Under the pieces are notes generated by a model. It was not told the origin of the DNA. It saw only the letters and a list, made by a program, of their open reading frames with translations, and did not search any database. A stretch of 64,000 nt of DNA, from assembly GCF_014805625.2 (NCBI RefSeq), contig NW_023998416.1, forward strand, positions 14,665,174-14,729,173. The letters run 5' to 3'. This DNA is from Glossina fuscipes. Lineage: Eukaryota; Arthropoda; Insecta; Diptera; Glossinidae. How positions within the stretch are numbered: the first letter of the stretch is position 1; every line of letters begins with the position of its first letter. Below are positions 42,096 through 54,813 of this stretch, one piece after another. The translations under genes and the position numbers were made by a program.

Positions 42096-42529
42096 CTGCA
42101 ATGATAACAATAATAATCTTGCTTTAGTTAATCAATTTTAATATCTATTTAAAGAGATTCATTATCCTCTATGTCTATTGTTAGAGACTTCATTTGTTTC
42201 TCTTACGGTTTGTAAAAAAATGGTTTTTCTGTTCTATACGTGCAGCTCGTACGCAATGCTACCCATGCATTGCATTTTTTTTTACCGAAAGTCTGCATAG
42301 CCATCAAACCGCTGACCTGCCTTAAAATCATCATCACAATAATATTTTTACTAAGATACTACGAGAATTCATATATAAAAGAATTTACGAAACTTCAAGA
42401 TTTTTATATTTCTATTTATAGCCGAGAAGGGAAGTGGCACTCAAGCTTTGCTTGAAAGTAAACATTTTTTACTATTTATATACAAATACAAATTTTAAAT
42501 TAACTACCAATCGAATTGCGTTTCCATAC

Positions 42530-43620
42530 CCTACACTATTTGCAGTGGAGGATATATTAAGTTTAGTATGCATGTATGCAATATCCAGAGTGGCTGCATT
42601 CGCTTCTATAATAATATTAATTTACTCAGAATCGTTGTCTAAAGTCATCCCTTCGTCATTCCTTCCTGTTCAACGGTTGTCCATGCATTTTTGTGTTCAG
42701 CCGACCATTTTGACGAAATTTGGTACGCGAACGCTAATGTTAAGCATTATTGAAAAAGGATTGGATCAAACCAAATTTGTAATCACTGCCAATCTGATAC
42801 CTTATCTCGATTTCCAGCCGGAAGTAACACTAATAATCCATTTTGATATACTAAACTAATTTGAAAAATTTGTATGGAAAGGCCATATGTTTTTAACGCT
42901 CTTCTCTATAAAGATTATCTGGTTTGATTTTCAATATTTTGTGCTGAAAACTGATTCACAATAAAAATTTGACATGAGAGTTATTTGTAGCAAATTTGGA
43001 GTAAATCGATCTATTTTTTTGTACTCCACCCTATATATAAGGTTTCTCATGAAAATTAAACCCTTAAATGGGAAAAGGGATTAATTTTTAATAGTTCACT
43101 TCGAAAATTGATTCACAATAGTAATCTGATATAGAACCTAACTGTATCAAATTTGTATCATATGGGCCCATTTTTGGGATCTCTTCTCATGAACCCTTTA
43201 TATGGAAAGCTTTTATATGGGAAAAAAATCTAACTTTTAAGATTTGATTTTGTGACAAAAATTGATCTGTAATATCAATTCGACTTGAAAATGAAGCGTA
43301 CCATATTTCGACCGTAAAAGTTCACTTTTTTAGTTCACTCTTTCTATAAATATTCTCATGAAAAGTAAGCTTTCATATGGCGATAAAATCTAATTTGTAT
43401 TGTCTTTATCATCGAAATATGTGAAGAATAATGAAATCTTTAAAGAGAAAATTAAGGCAACATCACGTCACATTTTATGCGTCCTCCAATGTAGACGTTT
43501 TCATGAAAGTATATTTTTACATGAAAATGAGGTAAAATTTTTGATGTTCTATTACGGAGAATAGTGTAGGCTATGTGAAGGTCGATGTTGACCGACTAGA
43601 ACATTTTTACTTATTTGTGT
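42530..43620 (+). repeat. Family A repeat with tandem monomer tail
   Basis: The left part has TGACGAAATTTGGTACGCG and ATTATTGAAAAAGGATTGG. After 42860 come about five diverged monomers, each with TCTCATGAAAAT or similar (near 43045, 43185, 43353, 43501), a TATATGGxxAAAATCTAA block, a TTGATTTTGTG or ATTGATTCACAAT block and TATCAAATTT. Spacings are about 140, 168 and 148 bases. A 141-codon open frame at 42434-42859 is repeat read-through. Confidence 0.7.
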
Positions 43621-44079
43621 TGTTTTTTTTTTTAATTGATTAAAATAGACGGGCCACCCATACCACCTCAGTTAATATACTTAATAGAATGTACTTAACT
43701 TTAATATATTTAATTGATTTCATATATGAATAAAACAATTTTTTATTGCAAGTATAGAGCAATGAATGCGATGCACTTTAGAAAATACATATATTTTTCT
43801 TTCGTGTAAGATTCTAAGTCGATTTAGCCATGCATTTCTGTTCACCTATCTATCGTGTTTTATCGAAACGCTGATTATGACAAACAGCGTTCTAGCCTTG
43901 CTAGCTACTGTCTAAATTAAAGCAATCGTCTAACTCAAGTAACTGATCAGAAAACAATTTAAATAGACAAAAAGTGAGGTCGTGGTCATTTGCCATTATC
44001 TTTCTGTAGTTCTAATAGAAGTTATTGCGTTGTGGATGCAATGAATGTGGAGCAGATTAGTATAATATTTTTAAACCTT

Positions 44080-44450
44080 GCACCATTTATGGTACAAGGG
44101 TAAATCAAGTTTGTGTGGATGTATACAACGCCCAGAAACACTTGAGATAGACCCACCTTTTATTATACCGATCGATCCCGAATCACTTACGTAATTCATT
44201 TAAGCTGGCCTGTCCGTCTATCCGTCTTGTTATCTTACGCTATCTTTTAGGTATTTTGCTGAAAATTTTGATACACTGAGGTGTTTTGGATCCAGGACGA
44301 ATGCTATTAAAGAGAATTCCGATCGGACCACTTTTTCGACCACCTCCCATATAAAGCCTTATTTTGAAAAGTCATTATATGAATAAATGTGGGATGGTGT
44401 AGAAAGTTTAATGGTGTGCCGTGGCCAACTGTAGGGCTTTCATGTTTTTA
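44080..44450 (+). repeat. Family A dispersed repeat, best-preserved copy
   Basis: Shows all blocks in order: CGCCCAGAAACACTTGAGAT, CCACCTTTTATTATACCGAT, GGCCTGTCCGTCTATCCGTC, TGATACACTGAGGTGTTTTG, GACGAATGCTATTAAAGAG, CGATCGGACCACTTTTTCG, ACCACCTCCCATATAAAGCC and TTATTTTGAAAAGTCATTAT. Confidence 0.75.
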
Positions 44451-46145
44451 GATAAATCGGTATTTGTGACTGTTGTCTGTTAGAACTACATCTTGAAGCA
44501 ACTCGAGTGCATAACTCACTTAACAAGAAACCTTATGAAAATAATTTTTGGATACAATTTTTACCAATGTTTAGAAATTTTTGTAATTATACAGTATCAT
44601 AATTGTACAGTGTAATAATGGAAGAAAACTTGTATGAGGTGTCGTCGCAATATGGCGCCCTCAGTACATCTCCCCGTCGTGGCAGCAAAAAACAGTTTAT
44701 GTTATCTTACTAATCTTCCAGTTCACCGGATGTTCTCAAAAACCACTCGACGATTGTTTTATCGGAAGACATTAAAACCTCTTTTTCTTCTTCTTTTTCT
44801 TTGGAATGAGGAAGAAATCAGGCCCCTGTGCGTTCGGCTATTGTTATTCTTTTATGTTTTATGTTGTGGAATAAACCTGTTGTTGTGAATAAAGCTTGTG
44901 CTTACACACATTTATATGTATATATATATATAAATCTCTTTCGCTCTTCTTCTTCTCTAGTTTATAAATTTTCCATTACTTTCGATAGACTGTAGTAATT
45001 AATAAATTGCAACTGGCGTTACGATTTAAAATTATAAAAATTATTTATATTTGTTTTTTTTTTATGTAGAGACAAGGCAAACGTAACTGTTTCTCACTGC
45101 TTATATAAACGACGATTTTTACGTTCTGATAACTCGTAAATAATAACAGCAATATCGAGTTTATTGGGGAAAGAGTTTTTGCTTTTCAACAACATCGCAT
45201 GATATTTTTTAATAATGTTATGGGCATTATTCCTAAAAGTAAAATAAACAAACACTTGTATGCAAAAGCTACAGCAACAATTGTAAATTGTTAATAACGA
45301 GATAATAGTGTAATAAAAATTTTTGAAATGCCTCAAGAAATTGCCGGCTTATAAGTGCATGCCTTGTTTGTTTGTTTTAACAATTCTGACACAAATATGA
45401 AAAGCATGTGAGGTTAGACCCCTCTTGCTTAGTGCATTTTTGTTGTTGTACTTGTTTATTTTTAAAAAACTCTTGAATTGTGTTAAAGTTGTGTTTGCGA
45501 ATTTCAAAGAAAGTAAAAGTGCTCGTTATGCGCATTGTTGTTGTTCTTGTTGTTAACAAGTGTTAATATGATACTTGATATTCTTTTTGGTCATAAATTG
45601 ATCAGAAAATCAGCGAGAGGAACCGATGAGAAATTTGCATATACTTGTCATGGGAAATTGGTTTATGGACAAGGAGCAAGTCAAGGTTTTTCCGAAATTT
45701 ATTTATTTATTTATTTAATTTAAAGAAGAAAATCTTATTTACCTGTCTATAGAGTTTATTTCGATTGTGTTGTGTTCATTAAAGAAGTGAACTTTGATCA
45801 CGTTCCGATAGACAAACGTCATTTAATAGAATTTTTTTTTTTTTTTTTTTGGTAAATGCTTGAAATACTTAAATTTGGGCGAAGATCCAATTTGTAAAAA
45901 GTGTGTAAGCATGCATCGATTTAATTTAAGAGATTATTCAACATATGCAAGAAAACAAAACAAAACAATTTCGATAGCTACCCTAAACTAAGGTCAGAGC
46001 CATTTACGTAAGCAGTAAAAAAGAGAAAAAATGCAAGTGGTGGTGGGTGTGTCTGTCTTTTAGCATTTACGATTGGTTCTTGACAAACTTAACATATCAC
46101 TTATGTAACTTGACAAAAAAAAAAAAAAAACCAAAAAAATACACA

Positions 46146-46149
<4 letters not shown>

Positions 46150-46179
<30 letters not shown>
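46150..46179. repeat. (TA)n microsatellite
   Basis: About 14 TA units following a poly-A tract. Confidence 0.95.
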
Positions 46180-46182
<3 letters not shown>

Positions 46183-49100
46183 CCTTTTTTCTTTTTTTTT
46201 CTTCTTTGAGAAAGGCATTGCTCTGTTGTGTTGGCAATGCCAGTTTTTCTTTGCTTACTGCGTATGTCAATACTGTGTTGCACAGATTCAATTGCTCTTA
46301 ATTTTTTTCTGGTCTCATTGAATTGATTTAATAAAAAGAAAAATGCAAAGACAATAAGTTTTCAACTACAGAAGCAAACTAATTTGAAAATGTTTGCTCA
46401 ATTTATATTCCTTGAAAATTTAGTAGATATGTTAGTTTTGTTATGCTGTTTGTAACACATGCAAACGGTCAAAAGAGACATAAGTGCCGTGGCAAACATA
46501 TGTCTCCTCCTTTCTCCGATCACACTACCTGCATACATTAGGCAAAGACTTAAATGTAAAGCTCATTTAATTGTATTGAGATCCTCTTAGCGAAGGTCAT
46601 ACAAGTAGCCTCATGAATCATTCACAAAAATTTACAAGATAACATATTAAGATTGTCATCTACAGAGAGCCGAAAGGACATTACTTTAACAGATCAGCTT
46701 TGCTATTCAAGTAAATGAAGAATGTATGACAAGTAGGTGGCCATGAAAACTTTTTACAAGTTTCAAGCATTTTCGCTAACCGAAGACCGAAATTAATAAC
46801 GCTTTGCGATCGATCTCTAGTTATAGGAGTAAGCAAGAAAACAGTGCATCTTTTTGTAATAATTTTGATGACTTTTTATCAAATTTTGTTACTCCTGCGC
46901 ATTAAACACAATAAAAGTCTCTAAAATCAATTTTGTTACAAATTTAGGTTGTTAAGTCACGAAATTCGCTTTAAAAAATAATGCTTACGAATTGTGGCGC
47001 CTCTGTAATGCTACTGAGAATACGACTCTTAAAGAGAGTTTTTAAATCTAAGAAAACTCTTTGTGAATTTATATATATATATATGACCAAAGTCAAGTCT
47101 AGATGCGTTTACATACGATTAATCTGAAAAAAAGATAAGCCACATTATTTGCATTTAAGAATCTGGAGAGCTTGTAAAGCGAGGTAGCACTCTTAGGATA
47201 TCCTGCAAAATATGAATGATAATTAGTTTGAGCTCTGCTATCGAATTAGCTTGCATTGTCTATTTCATGCCTATCAATATCCCGATTATCATAAAGATCT
47301 TAGCATTTTTGTCTACAGTGTAGCTACAAAAAATAGTTTTCGCACACAAAAATAAAAGGCATTTTTTATGCGATGAATAGGGACCGCATAAACGCACAAA
47401 AGCAAGTTTGACTGTAAATTGTTGTTTAAAAACCCATCGGCTCAGTCGAATCGAAGGATCAGCTAAGTCGGGATAAAAGTTCGTACGTTTAAAAATACAT
47501 TGGATAATCCAGGATTAAAGATTAAATGCTAAATTAAAAAAAAAAAAAATGTTTAATATATATGAAAATATATTGAAGCTTGATTTTTTTTTTTTGCTAT
47601 AATTGCCGAGTGCTTTGCAGTTTTCCTCATCGATCGTCACATTATCCGATGAGAGAAGGATATCTTCTTTTTTCGTTTCATCACACTCTGCTACCGATGG
47701 GCAAAGAAAGTTATTTTTGAGTCGAAAAAAACTACTTTCAGCTTAGGAGGAGAAGAGTAGTGAGTGAAAAGTGAGTCACACACAATTCCTTATTCTAACG
47801 GACCAATTGAACTAATGTAAATCCAACTAGGTGATTAATCTTGGATGTAAATATATAATGTCTGATGTCCTTTTTTTAACCTTATATGCAAAAAAATTTA
47901 GATTTAACAAATCGCTTTACTCTAATGTATCTGCTTAACTGCAAACCTCGTAGGGTCGAATGTTTACACAACCGTTATTAACTTGCCTGCGTTATTTGAT
48001 TGCAACCTCGGACCAAACATCCGATTGTTGAATGAGTTGTACGTAGTATCCTATACGTCACATGCATTTGAAGCTTGACAGCACTTTGCAAATAATTGTA
48101 AAAATTAATAACTCTATTACTACTTACTACCTATTACGAGCACAAAAGACGACCCGAATTGGCCACGAGTAAGACGAAATCAAATAACTTCTAATAAAAG
48201 TTCATTCAAAATTGATACCAAAGGGCTATAAAAAACAAAAGGTTCCTTTGAAAAAGTACATAATTATCAGAAAATATTGATTCATTGTTAGATTGAATTG
48301 GAATTGGAAACTCGACTATATTCTTAAGTAAGTGCTTCATTTTGGGATGTACGCTTGGTCAGGAATCACATTTGATGATGGTATTAATATCATAAGCAGA
48401 CTCGTAAGAGGTAAACAGAATATCAACTTCCAGGATTCATATCGAAGAGAAAATGGATTTTTCTTTGCCATTTCTCCTATCAAAATGGTGATGGTTATGA
48501 AGAGCGGGAATGTCAGACCTAACGAAAGACCTCTTGGAAAACTGAAGAGAGCTAAATGGCGGGTCATATGTGCGCATATGATTTTTTATTGATCTAACTT
48601 TTCTTTTCGCATCAATTTAATTAATAAATATAATATTATTGGAAGCGATAGTTGCTCAAAATATTGGACAAATTGAGTAAAATGCGAATGTAAGATAAAT
48701 GGCTTTTGTCTAGTCTAACATGCATCATCATTATCAAAATGTAGGTGAATTAAAGCACAATTTAAGACTATTGTCGAGAATTGAAAGCTTGGATCCCAAT
48801 TGTTAGAGGATTGCTGCCTTAGCCTGACGTCTTAGGTATTTACCTCAGTTTTCAAATATTATTCCGATAATGAGCACTTCTTACATGGAATATTTTAAAT
48901 GAGGAGCGATCTATAAAGGGTAGAATTTAAGGCTAAAAAGTGTATACTGCTTTAAAGCTTTGCAGTAATCACCATGATTTCAATGAATTATAAAACGGAT
49001 ATATATTATGATTTATGCACGATAGCACTTTTAGATTCTAAACATTCATTGAACATAATATAAACTAAATTGTGCACACAGCGTGCGCTAAGAAAGTATA

Positions 49101-49904
49101 ATTTTTTTATTTATTTCTTTATTTTAAAGTGACATAAGTTCTTTCGTGCACTTTCTTTGCTGAGTGTTAACATTTTTCTTCAACTCCACTTGCTTATGGA
49201 CCTTCATCAATAAGCCGGTATGTAAACTAGAGCCGGCTAGATCGACGCAAATTCAATTCTTTGATCTGTATACAGCAATATGCACCAAAATGATTTTTGT
49301 GCTATTAAGTAGAAAACTGAAATTCGGGACAGCTTCTGATGGGGAGTACAAGCGTTACAAACTAATTTCTGATGAACGCGTTTAAACTCATTATTACGTG
49401 ATGAATAGTCATTATCGTTCTTAAAGACTCAATTAACTTGAGGAATAACGATTCGTTAATGGAGCCAGGCATGCGCTTGTATCAAACAACAACAAAAAAA
49501 GCATGCAGCTAAATTGGCGAAAATTGTTTACTTGCGTACAGAGGTATCGTTAAAATATTTCTCACCGTAATCAAAGGCATGAAACATTTGGCAAAATTAG
49601 AGCACAACAGAGCGGCAGCACGGTTTAAAACGAACACAATTTTTCTTGCAGTTTTTTTTTTGTTTTTCTTTCCTTTTCTTTTGTTTTTTTTTTCTTTTTT
49701 TTGTTTTAATATTTCTTTCGTAAATTGTGTTGAATTGAAAAAAAACTGTTTAGCATTTTCTTAATTTTCGTTGAATGAAATTTTGAAAATTTCTTAAAAC
49801 TCACTTTACTTGATTGGATAACGCAAAACCATTAAATTGGACATGCAGTAAGACACATCGCAACATGAAACAAAATATACTAATAAAAATGTCGCTATCG
49901 CCAC

Positions 49905-50060
49905 AGTTGACTGAACTTTAAAAACTTGGACCAGAGCGTAGCGTGTTGCGCTATTGTCTCTCTAACGCTCTTCTAACTGCCGTTTGCTCACGTTCACGTT
50001 TCAACACAAAGCATTTGTTGTTGTCAGTTGCCGCTGACGATTTTACATTTCTTCATTTAC
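49905..50060 (-). promoter_or_regulatory. Candidate distal Hnf4 promoter region
   Basis: A patch that is less AT-rich than its surroundings, with GCGTAGCGTG, TTGCTCACGTTCACG and GCCGCTGACG. On the minus strand AAGTTCAGTCAACTG contains an Inr match (TCAGTC). About 340 bases downstream is a possible donor at 49565, which could splice to the acceptor at 42096. This rests on composition and weak motifs only; a plus-strand TCAGTTG is also present. Confidence 0.2.
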
Positions 50061-51743
50061 TATCTATCGCTTTATAAGCTCGATTCACCAACACATTTAA
50101 ATAAAACATTAATCAATCGAATTTTATTCATAAATTGCACATGATTTTTTCCTTTTAAACAATTCCTCCTTATTCTTAATATATTTTTGCATATAAGAAA
50201 AGGAAATGTATTGAGAATGGAATTCACACCAAGTTGTGTTGTAGAAATGGAGAAAAAAAAAAAAAAAAAACAAAAGAAGAAAATTAATCGAGCGGTTTTC
50301 TTCTTCCTTGGTAGATATGATAGACGCGTACGAGGAACTCACTCGCGCAACTTACGCAAAGTTAAACGTTCAGTTATATTAACGATCGTGGTGTGACTTC
50401 TTTCCTAAACATTTACATAGGCAAAATTATACAAAGTTATATACACATGTAATCGCACGCACGCACGTACATGTGCACGAGAATACCGAGTTATTTCTTT
50501 CTGCTCCTTACAATTTCTCGTTTTTCTCTTACTCTCTATTGCCCCCTACTCTCTTTCTCTGCATTCACGGTATTTCTATAAAAAAAATAAAAAAATAAAA
50601 AGTGTTGTCCCCCATATAGAGATTTGCAAATTAAACGAAGTATGCTTAAATTGTTTGTTTCGTTGTTGTTGTTGTTGTTATTCTTGTTGCTGTTGATAGT
50701 CAATTCACTGTAAATACAAGCATGTTTTTTTTTTTTTTCTTTCTTTTCGATATTTTTAATGGATGCAAACCTTTTATTGTTTTACATATTTATGCGAAAT
50801 ATTCGTTTTACGAATTGCGTAAAGAAACAGAAACACTGAAAGAATCAAGAAATGTCAAATTATTCACTAGACACTGTTTTCGCTTTTGGATACTAAGCCA
50901 ATTGTCTTACTTTTGTCAATTGTAAGCACAATGATCGCACGAACGATGTAAACGACAACAAAAAAGAGGAAAAAAGTACACAATAAAAATGATTTCTAGC
51001 TATCAACAGTACATGCTCGCAATCAAAGTCGAAACACTTACTCATTCAATAATAAACTTAGCCACTTGTAGTCCCCGTATATGCGAATATATGGTATAAT
51101 GTGTATATCTGCAACGTGTTGTTTTTGTTGCATTTGATACGTCTCCTCAAATCATTTTTCCTTCTCTTCTCTTTTTTTTCTATATCGAAACTCAAATATA
51201 TCCATGTGTGCATGTGTATGCTTCAATAAGCTATTGTACCATCTATCTATCTCTATTACTCCTATAATGTTTTGCTAAAAATTCGAATAAATTTCTTGCT
51301 CCACAAAATATCATTTCATCTTCGAGAGTAACAGAGATAGATGAATGTTCGTATGGATACATTAGTAGGATATGATCGTTGGATACAAAAACTTACCAAG
51401 AAACAATTGCCTAGTTTTGGGGAGTAAAATAAAAATTAAAAGCTTTCTTCCTTTTCATTTTATTTTCAAATTCTTGTACTTTTGCTTTACGCCTTGTTTC
51501 TATTCTAGATGTGATTCGATTTTGTTTGTGTGTGTGTGTGTTGCATGTTTTTAAATAAAAATCTTAACATTTTACTTGAATAATTAATATTCATTCAGCT
51601 ACTACAATTAACTAATTAAGAAGCGATAATTTTGGACTGGAGATTTTGGGCTGTTTAATGGCTCTTATATATTATGTACATGTAAAGGATTTTTATTTGT
51701 ATTTTATTTATTTAAACTTAACTTAAAATTACACATAATACAT

Positions 51744-51749
51744 TTTATT
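51744..51749 (-). promoter_or_regulatory. Candidate poly(A) signal of the deoxyribosyltransferase-like gene
   Basis: AATAAA on the coding strand 123 bases past the stop codon at 51872. More AATAAA hexamers occur near 51690-51712. Confidence 0.5.
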
Positions 51750-51871
51750 CGCTAACAGACACCTTCATTCAAAACAAACTCTCAACCACATACATTAATT
51801 AAAACATAAAATAAAATCAAAAGTAATTATCATCTTAATTGTCGTATGTCTTCAAATGTTCAAGGTTTCTT

Positions 51872-54813
51872 TTAATCATTACGTTTGGATTGATAGGAAT
51901 TGATTTTTTCTACGACGCAATCTAAAGCTGATTGGATATTATGGAACACTGGTACACCTTGACGTTTCGCCAGATCGATAAGATAGGAGCGACCGCGATT
52001 GTAGTCCTTAATGGCTGCAGGAGTTAACTGTACAAAGGGTAATTTATATTTTTTAAATACAATATTAATAGCAAAAAAAAAAAGAAAAGCGAACGAATAC
52101 CTTTTCATTGCCTATTACGCAATTATCTGGCAGCATTTGTACGGCTAAGACTACATTGTACATTAAGCCGATGCAGTGGGCTGCCAAAGTCATTGGTGCT
52201 AAAGATCGTGTTTCGTTGGTGATAACGAAAAGCAATACTCGACTCGAGTCTAATAGAGCGGGATTGAAGAGATTCGTGCGTACAGGCGATAGAGACCAAC
52301 TTAATGTTTCCTCGCTTATAGTTGTTGTCACTTCTTCAGTGTTTGTTGCTTTATGAGCACTGGTGGTGCGGTATTTTCGTCGAGTCCGCATAAAATTACT
52401 CGCTGTAGCATTGGGCTGAGCCTGCGCTTTATGTAACGACGAATTTTCGGTTTTTGGTTGATCTTCGGACCAGTTTAGTTCGCGGGGATTTAAGCTTTCG
52501 TGTAATGAAGGTAAATGGTATGAAATACCATTAGCCTTCAAACAAGGTATGGCAAGATCTTGTCGCCATTTGGTGCGTAAATAACAACTGCCACCCAGGT
52601 AGACTTCTCTAAAATCTGGCGCTATGTAACTCTTAGATGGCTCACAACAACTAATTGAATTGATTGAGCTGCTGCTAGAAAACACGGAGTCTGTGGAATC
52701 GCTTTCTTCTTCATTCGTAGCCATATCTTGCGCTATCGTGTTGTCTTTATTATTAAGTAACGTCAAATTAGCTATGGGAGCCGAAGTATTAGATTGCTTG
52801 GTTAAAGTCGTGGTTATGGCAGTAGTTTTAGTAGTAGCGACATTTAAAAGAACTGATTTTTTGCTTGGTTTACCTAAATGAATTTGTGAGTGAGATTTTA
52901 AAGATTCCGCAGGCTGGGGTGACGAAGTACCACTATCGCGATTTGATGACTCGCTTACATTTTGCCCACCTTCTTCACTGCTGGACACAATGCCATTGAT
53001 AGATATTGGCGATGCATTTTTGTTCGTAAAATAGTTAGTAGCTAGACGTCCCTCTCCTAATTTGAAAATAATTATAAATATGAGGTCCGAGCAATTAGTT
53101 TTCACAATTTTTTATAAACCAACCTTGCATATTTGTCAAATAAACTGGTGGCGGGGGAACATTAATACCCTTTATGGGCGAAATACAACCACTTTCGTGA
53201 ATTTCTTGCTGCAACACTGACAAATAAGCGAATATAACACAAAATAAATTAAAATCGATTAAATCACTGAAATCGCTGAAAGCCTGGCCGTCTGATGCGG
53301 TTGCAGCATTTTGTTGAGCAACTGATGATGTTGAATTCATATTAAAATTGGGAGCATTTGCGCCGGTGGCTTCGATGTCCTTTAAGGAACTTAACGACTC
53401 TCGTTGATCGCTTATAATTTTAGATAAATTATCTAACTTTACTAGACTTTGCGTGTAACCCAAGTACAAGAGAGCACGTTGGCACTGTTCAATAGTAATA
53501 ACGTCATAGACAGGATTAACGCGATCAAAAGCACCACGCACGACGCTGCAATAAGGACGACATCTCGTATATACATCTACGCATCTACGCATTATATTTA
53601 ATTCAATATCACTTACATTAAAATAGACGCTATATTTGTTGGCGGATCTCTGAAACCGGCTAAAACATCTTTTGTGCGTTGTAAGCCCGACGGGATGTTG
53701 TCAAGTACTGGCAAGCCGCGACGTGTGACAAGTTCACGTAAGATCAATTGATTGCGTGTAAGGTCAATGTATTCTCTACGAGTTCATTAAAAAACAATCA
53801 CGATCGGGAATATAAAGCACAGATGGATTTTAACTTACTGTTGCGATATGTGTTCGTTGAGTATACGTTGGCTGGGTTTATACGGATGTAGTACCAAGAC
53901 AAGTTGTTTACAATTTTGACCAGCTATATGAGCTACTTCGATAGCACCAGCCGATGCTCGAGTTTCCGAATCCATAACAAAAAATAAAACGCGTGCCTTT
54001 TCTTTAGCACGATGTTCGAGTTCAATGAGATCGGGAGTCCAATCAGAAACTTGCTAAAAATGCACAAATAATTTTTATAATATTCATTAAATAAAAAAAA
54101 AAAAAAAAAATGACGCGACTACGTACTGGATTATAAAATGAAATGCCCAATTTTTTCAAGGCGGGTATTGCAACATCAGCACGCCACGTAGTGGGATTGC
54201 ATGAGCCGCCTAAAAACACTTCAACCGGCGCAGACGTTGAACCCGAATTAGTCGTTGTAGAATCAAGTTTCTTACAGTCTTCTACGTTACTTAACGATTT
54301 TGTACTACGCAGCTCACCCCCAGAGAAACTACATTTGGTTTTTGCTTCGTCGTCGTCATTGTAGTCTCCTTTTGTGCCACCGCTTAACAAATTAACTTTG
54401 TCACAATACCCAGGCGAAGAAGTACCGAAGGATGATGTCCTGCAAAAGCATAGATGGTATGACATTGCCTATATTCTACTGTTCCATTTTAAGTAATTAA
54501 AACGCTTACCGAAATCTTTTCAAATCAGCTGCTAGAACGCAAAATTCTCCGAAAGTTAGACCATTCGAGTGACGGCTACTTTTACGGGCTAACATTTTGG
54601 CAGTTTGCAACATATCGCTAACTATTTTTATATATCGTAACGAGCAGAGTAGAAGAATAATAATTAAGAACATTTTATGTGGGCTAATATATGAGCTATC
54701 ACTTACTTTGCTCGTCATTTGGATGAAAACTCAATTCTTGGAATAATTCTTGCGTACGTTCCGCTGGCACTATATTCCATCTGGCTTTAGCACGCCAAGC
54801 AGCCAACACTTCA
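51872..54813 (-). CDS. Two-domain nucleoside 2-deoxyribosyltransferase-like protein
   Basis: Eight exons join in phase: 54707-54813, 54510-54621, 54127-54439, 53839-54053, 53617-53775, 53124-53545, 52101-53056 and 51872-52027. With MS from the candidate first exon the product is 814 residues. It is an internal duplication. Unit 1 has a helical part (about 3-75, with LTFGEFCVLAADL, EF-hand-like but without a calcium loop), a Ser/Asp-rich linker and a domain at 147-290. Unit 2 has a helical part (305-420, with LIDFNLFCVIFAYL), a Ser/Thr-rich linker and a domain at 594-805. Both domains start with a VxLGGSC..WR strand-loop and end in RRGLPVLDNI or RQGVPVFHNI. The fold resembles the nucleoside 2-deoxyribosyltransferase-like family (Pfam PF15891 type). 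Putative active-site acids of domain 1 are D207 (FVMDSETRA) and E218 (AGAIEVAH); domain 2 has T724 and L735 there. Substrate unknown. No signal peptide seen. Confidence 0.85.

Larger units (their letters stand above)
42096..51743. other. Intergenic and presumed Hnf4 5' region
   Basis: This should hold the non-coding first exon and distal promoter of Hnf4. A candidate minus-strand donor, GATTACG|GTGAGA, ends at about 49565. A locally C/G-richer patch with an Inr-like TTCAGTC on the minus strand lies at 49905-50060. Repeats include family A copies at 42530 and 44080. No protein gene is recognised. Confidence 0.4.

Noticed and set aside
42434..42859. 141-codon open frame on the plus strand
   Set aside because: It lies over the body of a family A copy (GACGAAATTTGGTACG block) and the same sequence in other copies has no open frame.
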